Shown in pieces: positions 16,781 to 26,277 of a DNA stretch of 28,129 nt (the first letter of the stretch is position 1; each line of letters begins with the position of its first letter). The position numbers and the translations under genes are program-made. Source of the DNA: CAVVVS01 sp963751355 (GTDB taxonomy: Bacteria > Bacteroidota > Ignavibacteria > Ignavibacteriales > Ignavibacteriaceae); the NCBI GenBank assembly GCA_963751355.1, contig CAVVVS010000117.1, forward strand, positions 1-28,129. The letters run 5' to 3'. The notes beneath the pieces are model-generated. The model was not told where the DNA came from. It did not search any database and was given only the letters and a program-made list of their open reading frames with translations.

Positions 16781-18613
16781 ATGAAACTTTTTCCATTTTT
16801 AATTTTTGTTTTTATTGCTACTAGCCTGTCTTTTGCACAAAGCAATTATTATGTAGATAATAACTTAGGCAGCGATCAACCCGGGAATGGTATAGCAAGT
16901 GGTAGTGCAGCATGGAAGTCAATTGAATATGCTGTAGATAATGTTGTGAATCCAACAACAGATTCTATTATTATTCATATTGCCGCCGGGGTTTACAATT
17001 TGTCCAATAATCCAATAGATATTAACAGATATTTTACTAAACTTAGTTTGCTTGGAGACAGTACTAATAATACAATCATTGAATCAGAATCCGATACATC
17101 TTTATCAAACTCAAGGGTAATAAAAATACATGGCGCAAATAATGTAAGCTTAAAGTATTTAACTATTCAAAATGGACGAAGTTCATCAAGCGGTGGCGGA
17201 ATTTATGTTGATAGTACCGGAACGGCGAGTATAGACCATTGCGAAATAATTGGTAATATTGGCAGCGCAAATGGTATAGGAGGGGGGATAGGGTGTCAAT
17301 GGGGGAATTTATTGATAACCAACTCAACCATACGTGATAATACAGGTCAAAGTTTGTGCTATGGCGGTGGAATAGGTATTGTAAACGGAAATCTTAGTAT
17401 TGCAAATTCGACAATTTCAAATAATGTTTCAAGCTCGGGCGGCGGAATTGCGGTTATTGCATTTATGGGTAATACTATTTTTAATATGACCAATTCAACA
17501 GTTTCAAATAATTTTGCAACCGTTGGTATAGGCGGTATTAGATTTGATAAATATCCTAAAGATTCAACTGTTGCAGATTCATTTTATGTCTCTGCACATA
17601 TAAACAGCTGCACAGTATTTAACAACTCATGTACTGGTACTATTGGTATTGGCGGCATTGGGGTATGGAATAGTGACAAAGGTGATTCTTTATATATAAA
17701 AAATTCTATTGTATCCGGAAATATTGCAACGGTTGATTCTGCACATTCTGATTTATCCGGATCAGCAATTTCAGAAGATTATAATCTTATACAAAATGCT
17801 TATACCTCTTCAATTTCAGGAATAATCGCTCATAATATTTATGGAGTTTCGGCTGATTGCAGTCCTCTGGCATATAATAATTCGTTAAACGGAACTATGA
17901 CATGTGCAATTGCATCAAATAGTCCGGCGAAAGATGTAATCCCGGCAAGCTCACCCAACGGTGCACCTTTATATGATCAACGCGGTGCAGCAAGGAAAGG
18001 CAATTATGATATTGGAGCTTATGAATATTGGAGTGACTCAGGAGCCTTGCCTGTTGAGTTAGTCTCATTTACTGCCGAATCATCCAATCAACAAGTAAAT
18101 TTATCCTGGAAGACAGCAACAGAAGTGAACAACTACGGATTTGAGATAGAAAGAGCTTCGACAAGTTCAGGCGCAGTTTGGAAAAAAATTGGTTTTGTAA
18201 AAGGAAACGGTACAAGTACTAAAACAAATTATTATTCATTTACGGACTCTCCGCAAAACGGTAAAAATTTTAATTATAGATTAAAACAAATTGATATGAC
18301 AGGAAGTTATGAGTATTCAAATGTAATAAATGTTAAAATTGATTTACCGGAAACCTTTAATTTATCACAGAACTATCCTAATCCTTTTAATCCGTCCACT
18401 GTCATTAAATATAGTATACCCGCTTCAGGCTTAATTAATTTATCTGTCTATAATTCTATTGGTCAAAAAGTAGCTACACTTGTACAAGGGTTTGAAAATG
18501 CCGGTATTCACAGCGTGGAATTTAAATCAGCGGGCTTATCAAGCGGGATTTATTTTTACAGGCTGCAGGAAAATTCGTCTGTCTCTACTAAAAAAATGAT
18601 TCTTTTAAAATAG
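16781..18613 (+). CDS. Secreted beta-helix protein with Fn3-like module and T9SS sorting domain (copy 2)
   Basis: 610 residues, a paralogue of the protein at 5618 along its whole length. It has a signal peptide (MKLFPFLIFVFIATSLSFA), NYYVDNNLGSDQPGNG, parallel beta-helix turns rich in 'NSTISNN' and 'GGGI' (about 60-385), and a closing NYDIGAYEY. It then carries a module absent from copy 1 (about 424-525: LPVELVSFTA ... VNLSWKTATEVNNYGFEIER ... YRLKQIDMTGSYEYS), the beta-sandwich linker common before T9SS domains. Residues 526-610 are the T9SS type A sorting domain, nearly identical to that of copy 1. No catalytic site was recognised. It follows the methyltransferase by 350 bases and carries the same palindrome after its stop. 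Confidence 0.92.
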   Translation: MKLFPFLIFVFIATSLSFAQSNYYVDNNLGSDQPGNGIASGSAAWKSIEYAVDNVVNPTTDSIIIHIAAGVYNLSNNPIDINRYFTKLSLLGDSTNNTIIESESDTSLSNSRVIKIHGANNVSLKYLTIQNGRSSSSGGGIYVDSTGTASIDHCEIIGNIGSANGIGGGIGCQWGNLLITNSTIRDNTGQSLCYGGGIGIVNGNLSIANSTISNNVSSSGGGIAVIAFMGNTIFNMTNSTVSNNFATVGIGGIRFDKYPKDSTVADSFYVSAHINSCTVFNNSCTGTIGIGGIGVWNSDKGDSLYIKNSIVSGNIATVDSAHSDLSGSAISEDYNLIQNAYTSSISGIIAHNIYGVSADCSPLAYNNSLNGTMTCAIASNSPAKDVIPASSPNGAPLYDQRGAARKGNYDIGAYEYWSDSGALPVELVSFTAESSNQQVNLSWKTATEVNNYGFEIERASTSSGAVWKKIGFVKGNGTSTKTNYYSFTDSPQNGKNFNYRLKQIDMTGSYEYSNVINVKIDLPETFNLSQNYPNPFNPSTVIKYSIPASGLINLSVYNSIGQKVATLVQGFENAGIHSVEFKSAGLSSGIYFYRLQENSSVSTKKMILLK

Positions 18614-18633
18614 TATTACAAAATAAATTAAAT

Positions 18634-18765
18634 GGGTCTACTCTAAAAAGGACATAAAAGTCATTCTAAAGGAAAGAAAGGATTGAAGAGTCTCTAATAC
18701 TAAAATGAGTTAGAGATTCTTCGCTTCGTTTAGGATGATTGGTCCGAGCTTTTTAGAGTGGGCCC
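18634..18765. repeat. Large nested palindrome after T9SS gene, copy 2
   Basis: Same architecture as 7179-7311. The outer arms GGGTCTACTCTAAAAA and TTTTTAGAGTGGGCCC lie at its ends, the middle arm GTCATTCT (18660) faces AGGATGAT (18732), and the inner arms GAAGAGTCTCTAA and TTAGAGATTCTTC face each other. Several differences from copy 1 occur in paired positions, consistent with selection for structure. It is probably a terminator or REP-like element. Confidence 0.75.
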
Positions 18766-18789
18766 TTTAATAAAACAAACAAAAACTTT

Positions 18790-18978
18790 TGGGATACACT
18801 AGGTCCTAAATATTATGAATTCAAATTAAGGGAACATAAACGGATCTTACCTTCCGTTGAATCATTAAATCGAATAGCTCAAGAATTTAATTGGAAAGTT
18901 AAAAGATGGGGTGAAATAAATCAGTTCAGTTACCATCAAAAGATTTCTTTAAGCACAAACATTCTGCTTAAGATTTAA
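18790..18978 (+). pseudogene. 3' fragment of duplicated methyltransferase
   Basis: One open frame (DTLGPKYYEFKLREHKRILP ... VESLNRIAQEFNWKVKRWGEINQFSYHQKISLSTNILLKI, then stop) aligns with the last 60 or so residues of the methyltransferase at 15732 (DIIGPKHYEFRLREHNWILH ... VESLRNIAKDYGLKVEELGEIEKYGY ... KLSLRTNILVEI). Nothing of the SAM-binding part remains upstream, where T9SS flank and palindrome end instead. The diverged but stop-free frame suggests it was part of a working paralogue until a recombination event removed its 5' part. Confidence 0.8.
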
Positions 18979-19836
18979 GTATTACATTCATCAACATCTC
19001 AGAAATTTCCATAAGAATATTATAAATCGATTTTCCGTATTCGCTTTTTATATATATCATATTACAATTTATTTTGAGGTCCCGATTATGCCGGTTTTTT
19101 GGCTATATAATTAGGATTTCTAAAAACCAACCAACTTAACAGTATATATGATTTAGAATTAGAATTCTCAAACCAATGGATTATCGAAAGTCTAACTCAT
19201 AAAGTATATGCTAAATTTATCTGATGAAAAAACACTTCAAAGTATAAACGAAAACCATATATGTAATTTACCCTTGACTGTAACGGTTTTCATCCTGAAG
19301 TATTGTTTTCACCGACGATATTAGTAGAGGTAAGGAAATGCTTAGGGAATCGGTATTTAATGAATTTACAGATGGACAAAGCAAAGACAGAACGATCTGA
19401 CAGCAAAACCCAAAATCAGACCCTAATAATAGACTCTTATCAGAAGGTAAAGAGCAAGAAGGGACAAACTCGAAGAAATTAGGTTGAAGGAAAAATAGGT
19501 CAATCAAAAAATGGTTATGGTTTAAATAAAGCAAAAACGAAGTTGAAAAACACAGCAGAGACGTGGGTAGGAATTACATTATTTATCTTTGATATAATTA
19601 AATTAGCCGAACTGTCTTTAATGTAAATCATAAATGTATCATATAAGAAAATTGATCCTTTAATTATTTCAGAGTTAAATAAATATAGATAAACTTCTTC
19701 TAAGAAAAGTAATATTATAATATTGAATATTATCCCTCACGAGTTCTTAGAATTACATTCTATATTTATTCTCCAGACAAAATTTTATATAATTTTTAAT
19801 TTTATTATAATTTAATATTTAATTTTTGAGATTAAT
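18979..19836. other. Long intergenic stretch, possible unrecognised debris
   Basis: About 860 AT-rich bases. The + strand frame around 19290-19480 (HPEVLFSPTILVEVRKCLGN...) and the - strand frame 19268-19534 are open for 60-90 codons, but neither has recognisable motifs or an RBS, and the surrounding frames are full of stops. I see no gene that can be supported. The region separates the methyltransferase fragment from the decayed amidotransferase. Confidence 0.4.
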
Positions 19837-21650
19837 ATGTGTGGAATATTTGGTAATATAAACAAAAACGAAATTAATTTAAATTTTTCTAGACGAGCAC
19901 TAAATAAATTAATACATCGGGGACCCGACCAACAAGGTGAGTATATTACTAAAAATTTATATATGGGGCACCGTAGGCTATCTATCCTTGATTTATCTGA
20001 AAATGGAAAGCAGCCAATGGAATCCGATAATACGGTTATTACGGTTAACGGTGAAATTTATAAATTTAAAGAATTGAAAAGCGAACTTACACAAAAATAT
20101 CAATTTAAAAGTTCTTCTGATTCAGAAGTAACATTGTATGGATATGAAGAATGGGGTTCAGAGGATTGTTGGAACGTATTGACGTAAAATTGTATGCTAT
20201 AGCTATTTATGACTAGAAAAATCTATTATGCATTTAGCTCGAGATACATATGGATTAAACCGCTGTATGATTCTAAGGCAAACGGTTCATTTTGCTGGGC
20301 TCAGAGTTAAAGGCGATAAAAACTTTTTCACGGGAAGAAAATTTAAGTATTGATTAGACTGCCGTATATGATTATTTAACATATTTATATATACCAACAC
20401 CTAAGACTTTATATTGTGACGTTTATAACTTTTCCCCGGCACACTATTTAACTTATGATATTAATGAATTTAAAATATATGTTTCCAAATATTGGGAATT
20501 ACCAGTTCAAGAAAGAAAGTAAATTTGAATGATGCCTCGCATCAGATAAAAGATCTTGTCTCAAAGAGTGTCCATTCTCAAATGGTAAGTGATGTCCCGG
20601 TTGGATTTTTTTTAAGCGGTGGTATTGATTCAAGTGTTATAGTTTCTTCTGCAACTAAATTTTGAATATGATAAATACTTATTCGATTGGTTTTGATGTT
20701 CAAGAACATAATGAAACTCAATTTGCGAAAATTATTGCAGATCAATTAAAACAAATCACCACGAAAAGATATTAGATATCTCACTTGCCAATAATTTAGT
20801 AGCGGAGTATAAAGATTGGTATGATGAACCTTTTGCTGATACATCAGCATTCCCTTCTTATTTGGTGTCGGAATTTGCTAAACAAAAATCAACTGTTGTG
20901 TTAACCGGTGATGGAGGTGATGAATTGTTTGGTGGGTATGAAAGATTCAATCGCTATTGGGTCCTTAAACAAAAAAGAATTTCTACTTTTTCTTTTGCTG
21001 AAGCCTTCCTTCAAAAGTTAAAAAACGATATAAAAATAATTTCGCGGCCACATCAGTAATAAATTAGAAAATTATTTATGTAATGACTTTGAACTATATG
21101 CGAAGTTAGTAGGTGGTCTTTTAAAATATGAAAAAAGAAAATTTGCTAATAAATGGGATATACCCGATGATTATAATGATTATTGGTACTATGAAAAATT
21201 TTACAGAGGGGATATATCACCTAAAAAAAGATTACAGTATTTAGATTTCCATACTTATTTACCGGATGTATATTTACAAAGGTTGATAGGGTAAGTATGA
21301 GTGTATCATTAGAATGCAGAGTCCCCTTTAGAAAAAGAACTAGTTGAATTTGCTTTTCCTTGCGGAAGATATTATCTATGCAAATAATAATCTAAAAGGT
21401 TTTTTGAAATATGCTTACAAAGAATCTTACCGCCTACAATATTAAATAGAGGGAAGAGAGGATTCAACATTCCATTAAAACAATGGGATAATAAATTTTT
21501 AAAAGGAAATTATAGTAAACAAGAAGGATATTACAAATTTTTGGATTAGATGAAAAATAAAAAGAACTACTTTTAATAAATGTCAATCAATTTATTTACT
21601 CAGCAGGTCATTATTATTATTGCAAATCTTTGAGATATGAATTTGAAATA
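19837..21650 (+). pseudogene. Asparagine synthase-like amidotransferase, heavily decayed
   Basis: The N-terminus is intact for 116 codons (MCGIFGN, HRGPDQQGEY, HRRLSILDL, VNGEIYKF), then the coding sense jumps frame repeatedly. The pieces are still readable: GSELKAIKTFSREENLSID-stop, VPVGFFLSGGIDSSV (PP-loop), YDEPFADTSAFPSYL, VLTGDGGDELFGGYERF, DRVSMSVSLECRVPF and PPTILNRGKRGFNIPLKQW. At least eight lesions are visible, including stops at about 20187, 20356 and 21057, with frameshifts near 20660, 20755 and 21290. The readable order covers a complete glutaminase plus synthetase protein of about 600 residues. It is not a recent copy of the gene at 10906; the wording is closer to classical AsnB. 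It cannot make a working enzyme. Confidence 0.88.
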
Positions 21651-22020
21651 GAGTATATTCCCTTTGACAGAAAGTGAAAAAATGGAAATGAAATGGATTA
21701 ATGTATGATATATCTTTTTTGAACGAGGCAAAATCAGAAGAGTTACGCATTTTATTATAACCAATATAAAAATTGGCAGAAAGTTTAAACCCCATATTTT
21801 ATTTGTCGTTTATTTTGATTTAAATTCTTTACTTCCATTGTTTTGTACTGTAAAAGTTAAGACCCTCGAAACACGTACATTTGCATTAGTCCATAGTAAT
21901 CTCCAAAGGAAATTTGAAAAATAAAATCCTTTGTGTAATTTTTTCATTTTCAAAGGAGAATAACTTTATCCGAAAGTTTACAGAAATTATTAGGTATAAT
22001 CTTATTATAATGCCATTAGG
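21651..22020. other. Intergenic stretch with nothing recognisable
   Basis: About 370 AT-rich bases between the dead amidotransferase and the T9SS tail fragment. The frame that later carries the tail is open from 21914, but its first 35 or so residues have no signal peptide and no recognisable motif. Confidence 0.4.
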
Positions 22021-22024
22021 AGTT

Positions 22025-22278
22025 GAGATGTTTTTTGACGGCATCCATGATTTTAATCCTACCAAAGTAATTAATTATAACATTCCGCAGTCTGGCTTTG
22101 TCAAATTGACTATTTATAATGCAGTCGGTCAGAAAATGGCAGAGCGTGTTCAGGGAAAGAATCTGCTGATAACCGTAGCGTTCGATTTAATGCCGGAGAT
22201 TTACCAAGCGGGATCTATTTTTATACGCTGCAGGAAGATTTGTCTGTCTCTGCTAAAACAATGATTCTTTTAAAATAG
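22025..22278 (+). pseudogene. T9SS sorting-domain fragment (third copy of the tail)
   Basis: Two frames join into the sorting domain of the two beta-helix proteins: FNPTKVINYNIPQSGFVKLT, IYNAVGQKMAERVQG, then after a frameshift near 22160 ESADNRSVRFNAGDLPSGIY, FYTLQEDLSVSAKTMILLK and TAG. The 5' part of the motif (QNYPNP) is degraded and nothing of the secreted body remains. The 3' flank TAGTATTACAAAATAAATT is the same as after the gene ending at 18613, tying it to that gene family. It is a truncated, non-functional relic. Confidence 0.82.
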
Positions 22279-22307
22279 TATTACAAAATAAATTTAATAG
22301 AATAAAA

Positions 22308-22341
22308 AAGACCTTTAAGGTATGTCTACCCTAAAGGTCTT
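22308..22341. terminator. Bidirectional hairpin terminator between convergent units
   Basis: AAGACCTTTAAGG (22308-22320) and CCCTAAAGGTCTT (22329-22341) form a 13-bp stem with one mismatch and an 8-base loop. A-rich sequence lies on the left (a T tract for the - strand). It stands between the T9SS tail fragment (+) and the end of the beta-helix gene (-). Confidence 0.75.
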
Positions 22342-22366
22342 TAATTTGGACCTAAATATTATTAGT

Positions 22367-24339
22367 TTATTTTGGTACTTGAGTTACTGTCCCATTGCCG
22401 GATCTCCAATACTTAGTTAAGGTCTGCACTATTTGCTCCGCCGCTTAAATCAAAGTCTCCATTTAGATAACCAATTGTACCATTTTGGGTTCCCATACAC
22501 TATTTCTGTCGGAACTACTTATCCCGCCGTTAGCATTTCCGTCACCACCGTACATGCCGTATACACCGTTACCTAATGAAACCATAGGTTTTAATCCATA
22601 AGCTTGTGATTCTGAAGTTGTAAAATCATATAAGGAGGCTGAATCCGATTGGAAAGTGGAATGAGAACTCATTATAGATAGGTGGTTTCTATGCACAACA
22701 ACAATGTAATAATTGCCACTGGGTATAAAATCAAACCTAAGCGGGAAATGCCGTCCAAATCAACAATAGAGCCATCAGGTTTAAGAAATCCTGCTCGTTC
22801 AGAAATAGTTGAAGCACTGTCGGTATTCGTTCTTAATTCTATCAAAATCCAATCTATGATTTTAGAAGGAAAGTAAAAAACAGATTCCACTCCTGAATAA
22901 TTCCTAGGAGAAACTTTATAAGGCTGTGACTTAGGTATTAAGTTTTGGATAAAAAGATTATCGTCCATACTACCGTTTTTATACGGGCCTTTTAACATTA
23001 TTTTAGTGTTTACGTTAAATGTATTGATGTTATAAGCGCCTATGTCGGGCTTATATGTTGGGATTGAATTTGCTTTAAAATCTTTTTTAATTCCTACGCT
23101 TATGCCGGAATTTACAGCGGCGAACCTTTCTTCACAGTAAAGTCCCCCTTATCAAGATTATTAAACAAAGGATCACCCCATTTGCTATTTTTATCATAAC
23201 CAGTTGCCTGCCATGATTTAAAATCATTATAATACGAAGTTCCCTGGATTCTCCATCGATCCGACCTATTGCCGACAGTATAATAAAGATTATGATCAAT
23301 AAATAGGTGAGTTCCGCCACCAGCCTGTTGATTTATAAACATATGGCCGGCGTTATATACTTTGCTGTAAAATACATTATTCATTATTGAGATACTATCG
23401 ATTTGCGGATATCCATAAAGTAATATCCCACTTGCACTTGAATTGGAAGAGAATATTATTGTATTGTTATAAATATTAAATATAATGCGGATAACTTGAA
23501 TTGTCATGAGATAATGCTATCCCATTTGAATAATTGGGAATAAGATTAAAAATATTATTATATATATTAATATTATGCCCAGCTTGTAAAAATATTCCTG
23601 ATTGAGTAATATTATCAAAATAATTATACCTGACCGTCCAATTCGTCGGGTTCAAACTACCCCCGTTGTTTTTTAGTCCTTCTCCATCCGGGATGTTACT
23701 AATAGTATTATATTCAAAAGTCACATTATCACCAGTAATATATATAGCGTGTTGATAACCGCTCGAATAAGATGCGGTAACCCCTTGATTCTTAAACACA
23801 CAATAAGTTACTGTCATTGTGTTTACGGCAAACGAACTAACCATAACAGCACTCTTATCATAACCATGAATATTCCCTTTGCCATCAAAAGTGCAATTAT
23901 TAAAAGTTAAATCGTTGCATTTATTAAAATCAAGGAATCCATGTACATTTGTAGTATCTCCTGCTGCAAATTCTAAGTTTTCAAATGTCATTCCATCTTG
24001 ATAATCTATTCGTAAATAATTAGCAGTATTGGGAATAATTATAGCCTTTCCACTTCCATAACTTGTAAATTTTACATTATCAAGTAAATGCCGTGTGCTA
24101 ACAGTATTGTAATAAATATGTGCATTATTAAAAGTCTGTCCACCTTGAAATGAAATAACATCGCCTCCGTTGAACTTATGTATTAATATTGCATTAAAAG
24201 TTTTCCAAGGATTGTTTATGCTACCACTATTATTATCGTTGCCTTTTGTTGCATCAACATAATAATTTGTTGCCCGGCTTGTTCCCAGTAAAAGAAGAAA
24301 TATTAAAAATGTGAATCTTAAAATTTTCATATGTATCAT
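22367..24339 (-). pseudogene. Secreted beta-helix protein with dockerin-like tail, several frameshifts
   Basis: Read on the minus strand it starts MIHMKILRF (the fourth residue is an equally good start) with a signal peptide ending near TSRA. NYYVDATKGNDNNSG and a right-handed beta-helix follow (GGDVISFQGG, FDGKGNIHGYDKSAVMV, YNYFDNITQSGIFLQAGHNI). The sense continues in other frames: FINQQAGGGTHLFIDHNLYY; PTYKPDIGAY; SMDDNLFIQNLIPKSQPY; GNYYIVVVHRNHLSIMSS; VYGMYGGDGNANGGISSSDR; YLNGDFDLSGGANSADLN; YWRSGNGTVTQVPK then stop at 22367. That end is a dockerin-like tail I know from Ignavibacteriota secreted proteins. Five 1-nt indels (near 23490, 23115, 22740, 22485 and 22420) break it, several of them in short homopolymers. 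It could be a pseudogene or sequencing error. Confidence 0.75.
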
Positions 24340-24431
24340 TGCCTTAACTTTCTAACTAAATTTAGCTATAAATAAAATCGTTATTTTTATAATAAAATGC
24401 TATCATTTTGACTTCTATTTGGTCTGTAACT

Positions 24432-25517
24432 TTATTTTAGCAGCAGCATTTTTTTTGCTTGAACAAAATTACCACTGCTAATTTGATAGACGTATACCCC
24501 GCTGCTAAGGTTACGTGCATTAAAATTTAGTGAATAATCACCTGCATTTTTTGTTTCATGCAAAAGGGTTGCTACTTCTTTCCCGGTTATATCAAATACT
24601 TTTATGGTTACCATATTTTTTTCGGGCAACGTGAATTTTATATGCGTTGATGGATTAAATGGATTCGGGTAGTTTTGATATAAATGATATTCTAATGGTG
24701 CTAAATTAATTTTTACTATTTTGGAATATTTATAATTACCGTTATCTTCTATTTGTTTTAATCTATAAAATGAGCTGTCGCTTCGGGGAGAATGGTCGAC
24801 GAAGGTATAATTATTAACAGCATGACTGTTCTGAAAACCTTTTTCTGAGCCGATTTTTTCCCATTGATAATTATTGACTTTAGCCGCTCTTTGAATTTCG
24901 AAATCTAAATTGGATGATTCACTAACAGTTTGCCAGTTAAGAACAACTATATTCCTATCCAACGATGCTGAAAATGAAGTTAATTCGACCGGTGTTGCGG
25001 TTTTGTTCAAATCAGACCAAGTTCCTGCTTTCCATAAAGTGGAATTATCACCTCCGTAAATAGCCCAGTTGGCATCACGTGTTTGCCATTGTAATTTTGA
25101 AGTGCCTGATTGATTCAATATCTTGAAATTTAATGTTGCCACATCTGTCCAATTGGGACTATCGGCAACTTCTGTTCCGTTATTATTATTTGTTAACTCA
25201 ATATTAAACCAAATTTCATTTTTTTTAGGTCTGGTAATTGTTGCTTTTGAATAGTCGTTCCCGTTAAAATTTAAAAATGAATAATCCGCGCCGTTTACCG
25301 GTGAAGCCGGGAAAGTCATGGCAGTGGTATCAAAAGTAATTATCATTGTTGAAGAACCTAGTTGACCGGTACCTGTATTCATATTTATTTGAGCTTTAAT
25401 AGTATAGTTTAAAGTATCATGTGATACAACTATTAATCTGCCGTTTATAGTGTCCTGCGCATTTATAATGACAGTTAAAGATAAAAATAAAAAAAGCAAC
25501 TTGTATATATTTCTCAT
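24432..25517 (-). CDS. Secreted cohesin-like/Fn3-like protein with T9SS sorting domain
   Basis: 361 residues with a signal peptide (MRNIYKLLFLFLSLTVIINA-Q). Residues about 22-170 resemble a cohesin-like beta-sandwich (INMNTGTGQLGSSTMIITFD, WTDVATLNFKIL). Residues about 173-272 are the beta-sandwich module (TPVELTSFSASLDRNIVVLN, FEIQRA, YRLKQIEDNGNYKYSK), and about 277-361 a T9SS type A signal (YHLYQNYPNPFNPST ... KKMLLLK). The module is the same type as the one present in the T9SS protein at 16781. No enzyme motif is seen; a structural or ligand-binding surface protein is likely. The dockerin-like tail of the downstream gene (24339) makes a cohesin-dockerin pairing conceivable. That gene starts 92 bases after this stop on the same strand. 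Confidence 0.9.
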   Translation of the reverse strand: MRNIYKLLFLFLSLTVIINAQDTINGRLIVVSHDTLNYTIKAQINMNTGTGQLGSSTMIITFDTTAMTFPASPVNGADYSFLNFNGNDYSKATITRPKKNEIWFNIELTNNNNGTEVADSPNWTDVATLNFKILNQSGTSKLQWQTRDANWAIYGGDNSTLWKAGTWSDLNKTATPVELTSFSASLDRNIVVLNWQTVSESSNLDFEIQRAAKVNNYQWEKIGSEKGFQNSHAVNNYTFVDHSPRSDSSFYRLKQIEDNGNYKYSKIVKINLAPLEYHLYQNYPNPFNPSTHIKFTLPEKNMVTIKVFDITGKEVATLLHETKNAGDYSLNFNARNLSSGVYVYQISSGNFVQAKKMLLLK

Positions 25518-25559
25518 CGGATTACTTTGTGACTGTTAAATTTATAATTATTAGATATT

Positions 25560-25703
25560 TTGAAAATCCTTTTCACTGAATTAAACGTAAGTAATTATGG
25601 TTATTTGCTAAATAAGGGAATCCCTGATATTGTTGAGGGAATGCCTGAATTTGTTGAGGGAAACGAAGGTGTAGCAGAGTTTATGGGCAGAAAATGGCAA
25701 TAA
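25560..25703 (+). CDS. Possible small protein with an internal repeat (doubtful)
   Basis: TTG-initiated, 47 residues: MKILFTELNVSNYGYLLNKG, IPDIVEGMPEFVEGNEG, VAEFMGRKWQ. The DNA carries a direct repeat (TTGTTGAGGGAA at about 25633 and 25654), giving IVEG/FVEG. There is no clear ribosome-binding site and no known family. It lies divergently 43 bases from the start of the - strand gene at 25517, where a leader would be expected. It may be a fragment or chance. Confidence 0.2.
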   Translation: MKILFTELNVSNYGYLLNKGIPDIVEGMPEFVEGNEGVAEFMGRKWQ

Positions 25704-25863
25704 TTTAGAGTGGTTCATTTAATATTTTAAAAAGCATTATCATAAATTTTGTATATATCAAAATATGAATTGAATAAACATTCGTTTTGGGGATAAAATA
25801 ATTGGAGTTAAATTATCGTAAAATATTAGAGTCTTTGCGAAATAAATTTTTTACTCACTTGTG

Positions 25864-25980
25864 ATTCCGACCTAACGGAAAAATTTTACAATTCTAAAAG
25901 ATTTGCATCTTAGGAGCACATGTCTCACTCGATTACTACCTTAGAAAGGACAACTATCTATTCTTTAGAGAGTCTATAAT
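25864..25980 (+). repeat. Dispersed intergenic repeat, copy 2
   Basis: It shares CCGACC, TTTTACAATTCTAAAA, GATTTGCA-CTTAGGAGCACA and CTTAGAAAGGACAA with copy 1 at 5284-5401, in the same order and spacing. Its right end is the most diverged. Confidence 0.5.
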
Positions 25981-26277
25981 TTATTCTTGACATTCTTCAA
26001 AACTTGTTCATATTCTGTTTGTTTATGGTGCCTCAAATGACAAGTTTAATGCCAATATTTAAAATGTTTTACAACAAAGTCTATCATTATTCATGAGGAA
26101 AAAATTCTACGAATAAACTTCCTCATGCGAAAATTTTTCATATTACTTAAAAAAGAAGAAAAGTTTTTTGTGTACATGATAAATTTATTTTTACAATATT
26201 AAATTTTTTCTATGGCATTCAGGTAAAGTTAATTATTAGAGACTCTGCAAGATTTAATATTTTTCTTAAATTTAATT

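Noticed and set aside
7763..18613. Exosortase/PEP-CTERM system
   Set aside because: The AMP ligase, ACP, amidotransferase and deacetylase recall such loci, but no exosortase or PEP-CTERM tail is present; the secreted proteins carry T9SS signals.
19268..19534. 88-codon minus-strand ORF in the gap before the dead amidotransferase, or a transposase relic on the + strand
   Set aside because: No transposase motif, ribosome-binding site or terminal repeats could be found; the AT-rich open stretch may be chance.
22682..22876. 64-codon + strand ORF opposite the frameshifted beta-helix gene
   Set aside because: The minus strand here encodes a recognisable domain (FYFPSKIIDWILIELRT); the + strand frame is its shadow.
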